From positions 1 to 19,122 of the forward strand of contig JBCCQH010000128.1 of NCBI GenBank assembly GCA_039024435.1: a stretch of DNA of 19,122 nucleotides. The letters are read 5' to 3'. The stretch is from JBCCQH01 sp039024435. Lineage in GTDB: Bacteria > Bacteroidota > Bacteroidia > J057 > JADKCL01. Numbering within the stretch: the stretch's first letter is position 1; the number at the start of each line of letters is the position of its first letter. Positions 1 through 6,965 of this stretch are shown piece by piece. Made by a program: the position numbers and the translations under genes. The notes beneath the pieces are model-generated. The model saw nothing but the letters and a program-made list of their open reading frames with translations, did no database searches and was not told where the DNA came from.

Positions 1-14
1 AACATAGAATCGTG

Positions 15-296
15 ATGTCGAATGATTGTTCAACATTGTACGTTAGTGGAGAATTTGCTCGCGACAGAAGAAGGCTGGCTGGAACAAGCGATTACCAGCA
101 TTACCAAGCTGGATGGAATGCTTCGAGAAGTGCAATGGTAAAGGTCATCCGAATGTATGAACGTCTTCTGGAAGGCGGACACCTTCAGGATTCGGAAAAT
201 TTTAGATTAAAAGTTGGCTCTACTGCCCAGGATCGTGCCCCAAAGAATATTGATGACTCACCAGAAATAAACCAAGACAACGATGAAGAGAATTAG
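15..296 (+). CDS. Hypothetical protein, possibly the C-terminal part of a longer gene
   Basis: I do not recognise this protein of about 93 residues. The reading frame is open to the left edge (no in-frame stop before the GTG-ATG at 12-17), so it may be the 3' end of a longer gene; no ribosome binding site can be judged in the 14 visible bases. The first half is basic and rich in Tyr, Arg and Trp (YQAGWNASRSAM near residues 31-42) and the last 30 residues are acidic and probably disordered (ending DNDEEN). GWNASR-type motifs occur in some small phage-encoded proteins, but this is only a resemblance. Its end overlaps the next gene by 14 bases, so the two are probably co-transcribed. The AT-rich composition matches the genes that follow and differs from the right half of the window. 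Function unknown. Confidence 0.45.
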   Translation: MSNDCSTLYVSGEFARDRRRLAGTSDYQHYQAGWNASRSAMVKVIRMYERLLEGGHLQDSENFRLKVGSTAQDRAPKNIDDSPEINQDNDEEN

Positions 297-882
297 ACTA
301 CATTTTCTGATAATGGTAATTGCTTACTCAGGCTGCCTTAAAAGTAACACGCAAAGGGTGGAGGGGAAGGCAGAAAATATATCTAGGTGTGATTCTATTT
401 TAAAAACATTCAAAATTCTCGAATGGCCCCAAGATTCAACTACATTCTCCATGCCTGAGTACTCATACGATGATCAGAAATCCATATTTGCATGGAAAGA
501 GGAAGTAGATTTTTCCGAAATTATCAATGGCTTTGACACTGATCATGCGTTTGCCAAACATCATGAGGGCATGTATTTCAAAGAAGGAATAATGTTTTAT
601 GATTCCTGCCAGTACCTATTATTGTGGAAACATCAAATCGGTACTTCCATAGAATTACAACTTCATAAGATTTCCAGCAAGTGTGATTGGATTGCAAGAG
701 TCACTCTCGCGAAATCACTATGGATTCCCGGTTTGAAAATTTCACAAAGTTCAATTTTGAAAAATTCGGGGGAATTGATTGTCATCACTCGCAATATTGA
801 CATTGAGTTGGACAATAGATCGGGGAACATTGCTCCTGATACTACTGAGCAAACTCATTTTAAATCAATTGCTTGCGAATAA
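283..882 (+). CDS. Putative lipoprotein of unknown function
   Basis: A 199-residue protein with a short basic N-terminus (MKRIR), a hydrophobic stretch (LHFLIMVIAY) and a cysteine at about residue 18 in the context AYSGC. This resembles a lipoprotein signal peptide, although Tyr at -3 is atypical, so lipidation is uncertain. The mature part has several aromatic residues (IFAWKEEVDF, YLLLWKHQIG) and looks beta-rich; no catalytic motif was found. The ATG lies inside the end of the preceding frame, suggesting translational coupling. It precedes toxin/immunity-like modules, so an immunity or envelope role is possible, but nothing in the sequence proves it. The next gene is separated by a short AT-rich gap without a clear promoter. 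Confidence 0.5.
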   Translation: MKRIRLHFLIMVIAYSGCLKSNTQRVEGKAENISRCDSILKTFKILEWPQDSTTFSMPEYSYDDQKSIFAWKEEVDFSEIINGFDTDHAFAKHHEGMYFKEGIMFYDSCQYLLLWKHQIGTSIELQLHKISSKCDWIARVTLAKSLWIPGLKISQSSILKNSGELIVITRNIDIELDNRSGNIAPDTTEQTHFKSIACE

Positions 883-966
883 AATGACCGTTTGAGCTTA
901 GGATTCATTTGGGGAATGTGTTATTCGTAGTGAGCGATCTCACTTCACTTGGACCTAGACTGTCCC

Positions 967-1176
967 ATGGATAGGCGGAAGTTCAGGGCATCAAAATGGA
1001 TCGAAGTCAAAGTAAAAGAGGCAGCGTACATTTTTGACAATTTGAATCCAAACGGAGTGAAAAAATCTGATTATTTCGGACATTATAGAATGGCTGTCAG
1101 CGGGGCTGATGGACTCAAAAGTGGAAAGCATATCCAGGAATCCGCGAAAACCGTGAAAACGATTAATATCAAATGA
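967..1176 (+). CDS. Small ORF, possible orphan polymorphic-toxin tip fragment
   Basis: A short frame (69 residues from the ATG at 967; a TTG at 949 would add six; an in-frame stop sits at 931-933). It is basic, with SKWIEVKVKEAAYIFDN in the middle and a Lys/Thr-rich end. I do not recognise a family. The stop overlaps the ATG of the next gene (ATGA at 1173-1176). That arrangement, a small basic domain followed by a tightly overlapping acidic gene, repeats the layout of the clearer RHS tip/immunity pair at 2097-3531. I infer a displaced C-terminal toxin tip that has lost its carrier, but it could equally be an unrelated small gene or remnant. No ribosome binding site supports either start. Confidence 0.35.
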   Translation: MDRRKFRASKWIEVKVKEAAYIFDNLNPNGVKKSDYFGHYRMAVSGADGLKSGKHIQESAKTVKTINIK

Positions 1177-1832
1177 AATCAGAAATGTTAATTTTCAATG
1201 CGATACGCAGACCTTGGTTCTCATCAGTTGATTCTGCATTTACCCTTAAATGTTTCTTTGCTGGAATGATCGCTGCCGGGAACGTGTATACGTTGAGCAA
1301 TCGAGAAGTTGAATTACTTGAAAGATATGCGGCTTTTCAAACGAGGTATTCATCTCGTGAAAATATAAACAAGGAGCGTTGGGCTGATCACATCGAATTC
1401 AATGCTAAAGACAAGTTCGATTCGATTGAGATGGCGATCACTGAAATTGAAAATTTCTTTGGTTCCGACGATCAAGCGTCATTAAAAGTAGCCCTAGCAA
1501 AAAATCAAGGAGGAGAAACCCCAACGGATTTTCATTCATTTTGGATGGCCTTTTGCGGGTCGTTGGACCGGTGGGGGGTAAGCCGCTTGACAGACTTTTT
1601 TGCTTTTCACGCTGGATTTTCGTTTTACTCTGAAGATCTTTTCATGGCCAAGCAAGCGGACAATACCCAAATAAGTTTAAATCCAAATTCAGATTTTGCT
1701 GTTTTTGCGAAGACTGAACTTGGCTTAGAAAGTGAATGTTCATTGAAGGGGGCACTTTTTGATTTATATGGCAATAGTCCAGTAGGACTGAAAAAGCTTT
1801 CTGATCTGATCGTGAGTTTTCTAAGTCGTTGA
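1173..1832 (+). CDS. Hypothetical protein, candidate immunity protein
   Basis: A 219-residue protein with no signal peptide or membrane segment, so probably cytoplasmic. It is moderately acidic, with a charged helical centre (REVELLERYAAFQTRY; DSIEMAITEIENFFG) and aromatic-rich segments (FHSFWMAFCGSLDRWG). The family is not recognised. The start overlaps the stop of the preceding small basic ORF by four bases, the usual sign of translational coupling, and the gene sits just upstream of an RHS core remnant. Cytoplasmic acidic proteins in this position are commonly immunity proteins for the upstream toxin domain; here that is inference from context only. The start ATG is fixed by the overlap, and MKSEMLIF looks like a natural N-terminus. 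The coding sequence is AT-rich. Confidence 0.5.
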   Translation: MKSEMLIFNAIRRPWFSSVDSAFTLKCFFAGMIAAGNVYTLSNREVELLERYAAFQTRYSSRENINKERWADHIEFNAKDKFDSIEMAITEIENFFGSDDQASLKVALAKNQGGETPTDFHSFWMAFCGSLDRWGVSRLTDFFAFHAGFSFYSEDLFMAKQADNTQISLNPNSDFAVFAKTELGLESECSLKGALFDLYGNSPVGLKKLSDLIVSFLSR

Positions 1833-1935
1833 GCGTTAAATATGAAGATTTTGGCGTGCATTGCTTCACTTTAATTGGGTTTTATCGATCTGGATTTGTG
1901 AGTACTTTCCTTTGGGAGCTTATCGGTACGGGTGA

Positions 1936-2100
1936 AATGATTCGGTGCGAGTGAGCGCAGCAGCGAAAATGCCTTTTGCGGAGTGGAACGGAGAGGGGAA
2001 TATGTATGATTATGGGTTCCGGATGCACGATCCGCGCTTGGGGCGGTTTACTCATCGTCGTCGATTTGCAGAGGCATTCGTGATTGCTCCGCAGTTTTGA
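1936..2100 (+). pseudogene. RHS repeat-associated core fragment, interrupted
   Basis: Between a stop at 1933-1935 and one at 2098-2100 this frame encodes a piece of the RHS core, clearest from GEGNMYDYGFRMHDPRLGRF (about 1993-2049). In intact Bacteroidota RHS proteins GRF is followed at once by a [LF]SVDPL segment. Here 47 bases (2050-2096) separate GRF from the codons for LSVDPLAPEYPW, shift the frame and add a short out-of-family tail ending in TGA. The upstream part of the core (the ELANHLGNVL-type segment) is absent; before 1936 there is only AT-rich sequence. This is a broken remnant, and the tip that continues from it is listed separately. Confidence 0.75.
2050..2096. repeat. 47-bp insertion splitting the RHS core
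   Basis: Removing bases 2050-2096 restores the expected reading GRF-LSVDPLAPEYPW across the junction. The insertion is flanked by near-identical heptamers, gcggttt at 2043-2049 and gcagttt at 2091-2097, which could reflect slippage or an insertion/excision scar. The inserted bases contain a catcgtcgtcg run but no inverted repeat that I can see. Its origin is not recognised. Confidence 0.5.
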
Positions 2101-3017
2101 GTGTGGATCCTTTGGCGCCGGAGTATCCTTGGTATACGCCGTATCAGTTTGCGGGGAATATTCCGATTCGATTTATTGACATTGAAGGTCTTGAACCTGG
2201 GGATCCGCAAAATTTTCGGTACAGTTATATCTGGTTCCTGAAAGCAGAAGGTAATTTAGCGGGCGCAAAGAACCCGGCGATTGGATTGGTAGATGGTTAT
2301 TGGGTGTTTCAGATGGAACATCGCGTACATCCCCACCACCGGGAATATTACTACCTGGCCGAAGGTGGAAACTACGTCAAGTTCTGGGATACCTATGAGG
2401 TGGAAAATCAGCGGCGAGAGGTCTGGAATGAAAGCATAGACCTTTTAGCTCAGATTTACTCCTTCGAAATGGAAATCATGCTCGCTGGGCCTGAGATGGC
2501 CATTGAAGGGATCATCGGAAAAGGTGCGGAAATTTTAGCTGGGCAGGCTACAAGAAAATTGTGTAGAAAATTCTTTGGTGGGGTAAGACAGCGCATTGGG
2601 CGATCACCAAAAGCAGCTCGAAGCTGGCGTCCGAAGCAGGTTATCACAAACAAAATTAAGCGAGATAAGCAAGTTAACCCCCGTTTTGGAAAAACACTAT
2701 TCAAAAGGATAAGCGGAATCTCCATTAAATCCCATAGATTACATAAAAACGGAGTTCCCTTAGATGGGCAGTATGAATTTGTTATCATGAACAATGGAGA
2801 GATCCGACTCGGTACTGGTCACGATTTTCTTTCCCAAAATGCCGATGAGGTTTTTGGTGCCGGACGTGCAAGATTGGTAGATGGTAAATTTGAGTACATA
2901 GATAATAATACTGGCCATTTTCTTACATCCAAGTTTGAAATCGAATCTATCGGTGGATACTTAAAAAGAAAAAGGCTCACTTCCGACAACTTTAAGAGCA
3001 TACATCTTTATGAATAA
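2097..3017 (+). CDS. RHS C-terminal tip: end of RHS core plus putative toxin domain
   Basis: A 306-codon frame whose first 35 codons are the end of the RHS core (SVDPLAPEYPWYTPYQFAGN, then FIDIEGLEP), the hypervariable-tip boundary of Bacteroidota RHS proteins. There is no natural start: TTG 2097 is just the Leu codon of LSVDP, and the frame is cut from its upstream core by the 47-bp insertion. After the boundary come an aromatic linker, a hydrophobic/Gly-Ala stretch (about 121-150: MEIMLAGPEMAIEGIIGKGA), a basic region (160-192) and a C-terminal domain (about 200-306) with RLGTGHDFLS (H242) and IDNNTGHF (H274). The two GH motifs are candidate active-site positions. This resembles tip domains I recall from other RHS proteins, but I cannot name the family. 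The next gene overlaps by 8 bases and is the presumed immunity gene. Expression would need upstream repair, reinitiation at an internal ATG, or recombination onto a full RHS. Confidence 0.65.
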   Translation: MSVDPLAPEYPWYTPYQFAGNIPIRFIDIEGLEPGDPQNFRYSYIWFLKAEGNLAGAKNPAIGLVDGYWVFQMEHRVHPHHREYYYLAEGGNYVKFWDTYEVENQRREVWNESIDLLAQIYSFEMEIMLAGPEMAIEGIIGKGAEILAGQATRKLCRKFFGGVRQRIGRSPKAARSWRPKQVITNKIKRDKQVNPRFGKTLFKRISGISIKSHRLHKNGVPLDGQYEFVIMNNGEIRLGTGHDFLSQNADEVFGAGRARLVDGKFEYIDNNTGHFLTSKFEIESIGGYLKRKRLTSDNFKSIHLYE

Positions 3018-3531
3018 TATCCAAACTTCAACTGTTATTCTCTCAGATAGAATCTGGGAAGATTGCTCCGTGGATGGTCAGCCGATCAAGCACCAGGAAT
3101 GTCTCGATAAATATATCACGTCGATTCTTGATGAGGATCGAGCAGAATTCATCGGGTATAATTTGATTGTGAATAGTGAATTCTACAACTATTCGCTTCT
3201 TCTTCGAATTGATGGATTGTGGGAGAATTTTGACCGGCAAACCCTCGAGCAGGTATTGGAACTATGCAGCAGTGACTATTCACATTTGTATTCCGCATGT
3301 AATTTTTTCGCTGGCCTATTGAAATTCGATATCATCTCCTGGATCCAAGGAGCGAATAGCATAGATAATGAGCTGCGGAAAAGCATCATTGATTCATTTA
3401 AAAGGAGGATTAAATATTTTTCAGAGATAGACTTAGTCGTCATTGCCGAGTGTGGAATTGAATTACAGCAATTTCGATATTTGGCGCTCAAGCTGAAAAG
3501 AGATGGGGTTCCGATAATGGAAGGCGGATGA
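3010..3531 (+). CDS. Putative immunity protein for the RHS tip
   Basis: A 173-residue, acidic, cytoplasmic-looking protein without signal peptide or transmembrane helix. It begins inside the last codons of the tip gene (8-base overlap), the typical arrangement for an RHS toxin tip and its cognate immunity gene. Visible features are an acidic middle (ITSILDEDRAEF), a helical part (QTLEQVLELCSSDYSHLY) and a C-terminal helix-rich segment (DSFKRRIKYFSEIDLVVIAECG). The family is not recognised; the assignment rests on position, size and acidity. Unlike the RHS frames around it, it has no disabling mutation, so it may still be functional if transcribed. It is AT-rich like the tip, consistent with the two having moved as one cassette. 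Confidence 0.6.
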   Translation: MNNIQTSTVILSDRIWEDCSVDGQPIKHQECLDKYITSILDEDRAEFIGYNLIVNSEFYNYSLLLRIDGLWENFDRQTLEQVLELCSSDYSHLYSACNFFAGLLKFDIISWIQGANSIDNELRKSIIDSFKRRIKYFSEIDLVVIAECGIELQQFRYLALKLKRDGVPIMEGG

Positions 3532-3706
3532 AAAAGTCCTGAAGATCAGGATTCAGATGGCGATAAAGGAAGTGGTGATTACCTGATTTGTTTAGTTGCG
3601 GGTGAGCCGCCTATCCAGTCAAATTGAACCATCCCTATCCACAGTAGAGTAATCTGCTTCATAGCAATGATAAGCCTTTGCCGCCTTTTATAATATCGCG
3701 GCAAGG
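3532..3706. other. AT-rich spacer without a gene
   Basis: About 175 bases between the immunity-like gene and the GC-rich hairpin element. I see no open frame of note, no convincing promoter and no terminator hairpin. The AT-rich composition ends sharply near 3700. Confidence 0.6.
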
Positions 3707-3812
3707 ATGGGAGGGGCGCTCACGGGAGTGAGCGGTCCGCAGGACGGAGCCCGGCGACCCCCCGGAACAGCCTGGTGCGGGCGCGCCGGCAGCGCGCCCG
3801 TAGTCGCCCACC
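3707..3812. repeat. GC-rich multi-hairpin element at an RHS junction
   Basis: A dense block of short inverted repeats: hairpin 1 at 3717-3734 (cgctcac / gtgagcg, 4-nt loop), hairpin 2 at 3735-3745 (gtcc / ggac, 3-nt loop) and hairpin 3 at 3778-3800 (9-bp stem cgggcgcgc / gcgcgcccg, 5-nt loop). GC content jumps relative to the left flank. The block abuts the truncated 5' side of the RHS backbone. The structure resembles REP-like or other dispersed palindromic elements of bacterial genomes; only one copy is visible here, so its repeat nature is inference. It could also be the scar of the rearrangement that removed the RHS N-terminus. Confidence 0.5.
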
Positions 3813-3822
3813 ACAAAATTGA

Positions 3823-5342
3823 TTTCGCTACGACGAGCACGGCAATGTTTCGGAGTTGGTTCATGCGTTCAATGAGTTGCAGGCTTACGGGCAGGGCTAC
3901 AAGCGGCTGCGCTACGCCTACGATTTGATTTCGGGGAATGTGAATTCTTTCGCTTTCCAGGAAGGGGAGGCGGACCAATGGCTGCACCGGTATTTCTACG
4001 ATGCGGCGAATCGGCTGGCGCTGGTGCAAACTTCGACCAATGCGGTCAATTGGGACCGGGACGAGAAGGCGTTTTATTATTTGCACGGTTCGCGGGCGCG
4101 GCAGGAGATCGGGGAGGAAAAGGTGCAGGGCCTGGACTTTGCGCATACGATCCGGGGGGTGAATTCGGGGATTTTGAAACCGGATTGGGACATGGGCGGC
4201 GATGGCAAAGTTTTGGGGACCAACCGCTACGCGGGGCGGGACCAGTGGGGCTTTGAGTTGGGCTTCTACCGGGGGGATTACGCGAGCATTGGGGGTACGC
4301 AATGGTGGACGTCGCTCAACGGCACGTTTGCCACGGCCGAGATCCAGGATTTGTTCAACGGCAACATCGCCTATCAGGTGATTTCGAATGGGAAATTGCT
4401 GGAGCTGGGGGCGGCCGCGGGGACGTTGAATGCGAATCCTTTCTTGAAGCGTTATCGCTACGACCAGTTGAATCGGATCAAGTCGATGGACATTTTCACC
4501 GACGGGTTGGTGGTGACGACGAATGAATGGAGCGGTCTGACGGCCATCACGAGCGACTACCATACGGATTACAAGTTTGACCGCAATGGGAATCTGCTGG
4601 AATTGAACCGCAATGGTGTGGGCGGGGCAATTGATGAATTGAGCTACGCTTACCGGCGCACGGGCGGCCAGCTCGACCACAACCGCCTTTACCACGTGAA
4701 CGATGCGGTGGGCTTCCAGAACGCGAATGACCTGGATGACCAAGGGATTTATTCGATTCCGCTGGGCCAGACGAATTACCGCTACGATGCCACGGGCAAT
4801 CTGATACGGGACGTGAAGGAGCAGACCAGCAATATCGTCTGGGACCACTTCGGGAAGATCGACCTTGTGGACCGAGATGCGGGTTCGGGCAAGGCGCGGT
4901 TGTGGTTCGACTACGATGCGCTGGGCAACCGGGTGAAGAAGACGACCTGGGCCGAGGGCAGTAGCGATCCGACGGATCGGGTGAGCCAGTTTTACTTGCG
5001 AGATCCGCAGGATTCCATGCGAGTGGGCGCAGCATGGAAAATCCCGTTGCCATTTACGCGCTGACGCGGACCGACGGGAATGAGGTGCTGACGCTGAAGG
5101 AGCAGCATATTTACGGCAGCCAGCGGTTGGGTTTGCAGGCGCGGGATCTGGTGCTGTACAATCTGCCGGCGGGCGCGGGCGTACCGGAGAGCGGTTCCAC
5201 GGCGGTGGTGGACGGCGGGGAGAAGGGGATTGTGGTGACGGAGTTGTGGGCGCGGAGTCCTTTGGGGGACACGGACTTGGGGAAAATGGTTAGCTTAGGG
5301 AATATCGCGCCGCGGCGCATCTCACGACCATGCGAATCGTAA
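3823..5342 (+). pseudogene. Truncated, frameshifted RHS/YD-repeat backbone
   Basis: A large RHS fragment lacking both ends. From 3823 (FRYDEHGNVSELVHAFNEL) it follows the characteristic pre-core order of Bacteroidota RHS proteins: YAYDLISGNV, FIHRY-type WLHRYFYDAANRL, YYLHGSRARQEIGEEKVQGLDF, then degenerate YD repeats (YRYDQLNRI, YKFDRNGNLLEL, YRYDATGNLIRD, FDYDALGNRVKK). The frame ends at 5064, but homology continues in another frame from about 5034 (MENPVAIYALTRTDGNEVLT, HIYGSQRLGL, ELWARSPLGDTDLG), so a small indel lies near 5020-5033. The second frame stops at 5340-5342, and the similarity is already lost after LGN (about 5302), before the ELANHLGNV core. A TGA at 3820-3822 closes the frame on the left, and a one-base loss in a T run there may be a second frameshift. 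Not a functional gene as it stands. Confidence 0.8.
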
Positions 5343-5594
5343 GCTCCCCAAAATTGATCAAATTAGCAATAAATCGGGCAAAGTTTAGGGGAAGCGGTTT
5401 GAGCAACCTCAAAGCCGTCCTCCGTGCCATTCCCCCCGAACCTGGGCCACTCCGCCAGCGAAAATTGGCTCTGTGGCGTACCCGCCCAACAATAATTTTT
5501 CCTTTGCGGCAAACGAAAGGGGCAAGTTGCAGTTAACTCTTTCCGGCAGTTACTGTCGGCAAAACCGTTTAAACTACTGCGAAAAGAATCTGTC
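5343..5594. other. Intergenic spacer between RHS remnant and FGE-like gene
   Basis: No gene seen in 252 bases. The part next to the start of the following gene has a hairpin at 5543-5559 (ccggcag / ctgtcgg, one G-U pair, loop tta) and two copies of gcagtta (5529-5535 and 5546-5552). A TTTG at 5503-5506 has no well-spaced TAnnTTTG partner, so I call no promoter, although one must lie here or upstream. Confidence 0.4.
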
Positions 5595-6965
5595 ATGTCT
5601 CGTTTTTCTTTACTGGCTGTCTGCTGCCTGCTGTGCTTGCTATTTGTGCCCCGGATGGCCCGGGCCAACAATGTACAAATCGGTCCGATTTCCCTGAGCG
5701 ATACGACGCTTTCGTTTACGGTAAGTTGGGAAAATTCCTGGCGTGCCGATGCGACTGCGCCCTACAATTACGACGGGGTGTGGTTGTTCGTGAAGTACCA
5801 GGACTGTGCCTCAAATGTCTGGAACCACGCACGGATAGATGCTGCGGTGGCGGGGGCGCCCCTTTCGGCTTCGACGGTGAGCGATCAGATGGGGGCCTTT
5901 GTATTTCGGTCCGCGGATGGAACCGGAACGGTCACCAATGCCACGGTTTCGTTGCGGATGACCGGCCTGCCGGCGGGCAATTTTGAGTTCAAGGTCTTCG
6001 GGATCGAAATGGTATACGTCCCGGAGGACAGTTTCTATTTGGGGGATGCGGCGGCGACGAGCCGTTTTCGGACGGGCAATCAGACCACGGTTCCGTTTTA
6101 TGTCACGAATGACGGCTTCACTGCGGTTGCGAATTCGGTGCCGAATTTATTTGGTGGGACGATGACGGCGGGGTCCATTCCGGAGGCCTTTCCGATGGGC
6201 TACAATGCGTTCTGGTGCATGAAATACGAGATCTCGCAGGCGGCCTATGTGGAGTTTTTGAATACGCTGACTTCTACTCAGGCAGCGAGCCGCTATTTTG
6301 TTTCGACGGCGAACCGCTACACCCTGACCGGGGTCTGGCCCACGATCAGTGCGGGGGCGGGGAATCGGGCCATGAATTTCCTCTCATACCCGGATATCAC
6401 CGCCTGGCTGGACTGGGCGGCGCTCCGCCCCATGAGCGAGATGGAATACGAAAAGGCGTGTCGGGGGCAGGTCTTGTACGTACCCGATGAACTCGCCTGG
6501 GCGTCGACGCTGGTGACCGATGCCAATACGCTGGCCAATGATGGCACACCCCAAGAGACGGTGAGTGAAGTGCCCCCGGCCAACAGTGGGCTGGTCAATT
6601 ACAACAACAGTTCGGTGCTGGGGCCGCTGCGCAACGGGTTTGGTGGATCGGCCACCACGAATCGGTTTACCCTGGGGGCGACGTACTACGGGATCTGCGA
6701 GATGTCGGGAAATGTGGAGGAGTTTATTGTATCGGCCGCTTTCACGACCGGGCGGACTTTCGTAACCGTACACGGCGACGGGGCGCTGGACGTTTTCGGG
6801 TTGCACGATGTAGCGGACTGGCCGATTGTATCGGGGACGGGATACCGCGGAGGGGCCTGGAATAGCAATTTGTCCCGGATTCAGGTCTCGGATCGCAACA
6901 ATGTGAATGCGGGTACGAACTCGCGGGCCTCAGATCTGGGGGGGCGCGGGGTGCGCAATTTCTGA
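5595..6965 (+). CDS. Secreted FGE/SUMF1-fold (formylglycine-generating-enzyme-like) protein
   Basis: A 456-residue exported protein. Residues 1-24 form a signal peptide (LLAVCCLLCLLFVPRMARA). Residues 25-135 look like a beta-sandwich module (NVQIGPISLSDTTLSFTVSW). From about 137 a formylglycine-generating-enzyme fold follows: IEMVYVPEDSFYLGD (138-151), ALRPMSEMEYEKACRG (276-291, the RLPTEAEWEYAARG-type motif), YGICEMSGNVEEF (365-377, the MSGNVWEW motif) and YRGGAW (417-422). The end reads GGRGVRNF where true FGE/EgtB enzymes often have GFRCA, so a C-terminal catalytic cysteine is missing. I infer a non-sulfatase-activating, structural or ligand-binding member, probably extracellular or outer-membrane associated. 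Its stop overlaps the start of the next gene (TGATG at 6963-6967), so the two are coupled. ATG 5595 gives the intact signal peptide. Confidence 0.8.
   Translation: MSRFSLLAVCCLLCLLFVPRMARANNVQIGPISLSDTTLSFTVSWENSWRADATAPYNYDGVWLFVKYQDCASNVWNHARIDAAVAGAPLSASTVSDQMGAFVFRSADGTGTVTNATVSLRMTGLPAGNFEFKVFGIEMVYVPEDSFYLGDAAATSRFRTGNQTTVPFYVTNDGFTAVANSVPNLFGGTMTAGSIPEAFPMGYNAFWCMKYEISQAAYVEFLNTLTSTQAASRYFVSTANRYTLTGVWPTISAGAGNRAMNFLSYPDITAWLDWAALRPMSEMEYEKACRGQVLYVPDELAWASTLVTDANTLANDGTPQETVSEVPPANSGLVNYNNSSVLGPLRNGFGGSATTNRFTLGATYYGICEMSGNVEEFIVSAAFTTGRTFVTVHGDGALDVFGLHDVADWPIVSGTGYRGGAWNSNLSRIQVSDRNNVNAGTNSRASDLGGRGVRNF

Noticed and set aside
1625..1869. Two minus-strand frames opposite the immunity-like gene
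   Set aside because: Short, overlapping each other and a longer coherent plus-strand gene.
3688..4848. Long minus-strand frame (386 codons) opposite the RHS backbone
   Set aside because: Pro/Arg/Val/Ile-rich translation with no domain, lying over clear RHS homology on the plus strand and starting in the hairpin element; a GC-bias shadow.
5503..5541. TTTG / TAACTCTT as a promoter for the FGE-like gene
   Set aside because: Spacing of 27 bases and a poor -7 match; not called.
5473..5697. Small plus-strand frame over the leader of the FGE-like gene
   Set aside because: Out of frame with the signal peptide gene and without family resemblance; shadow.
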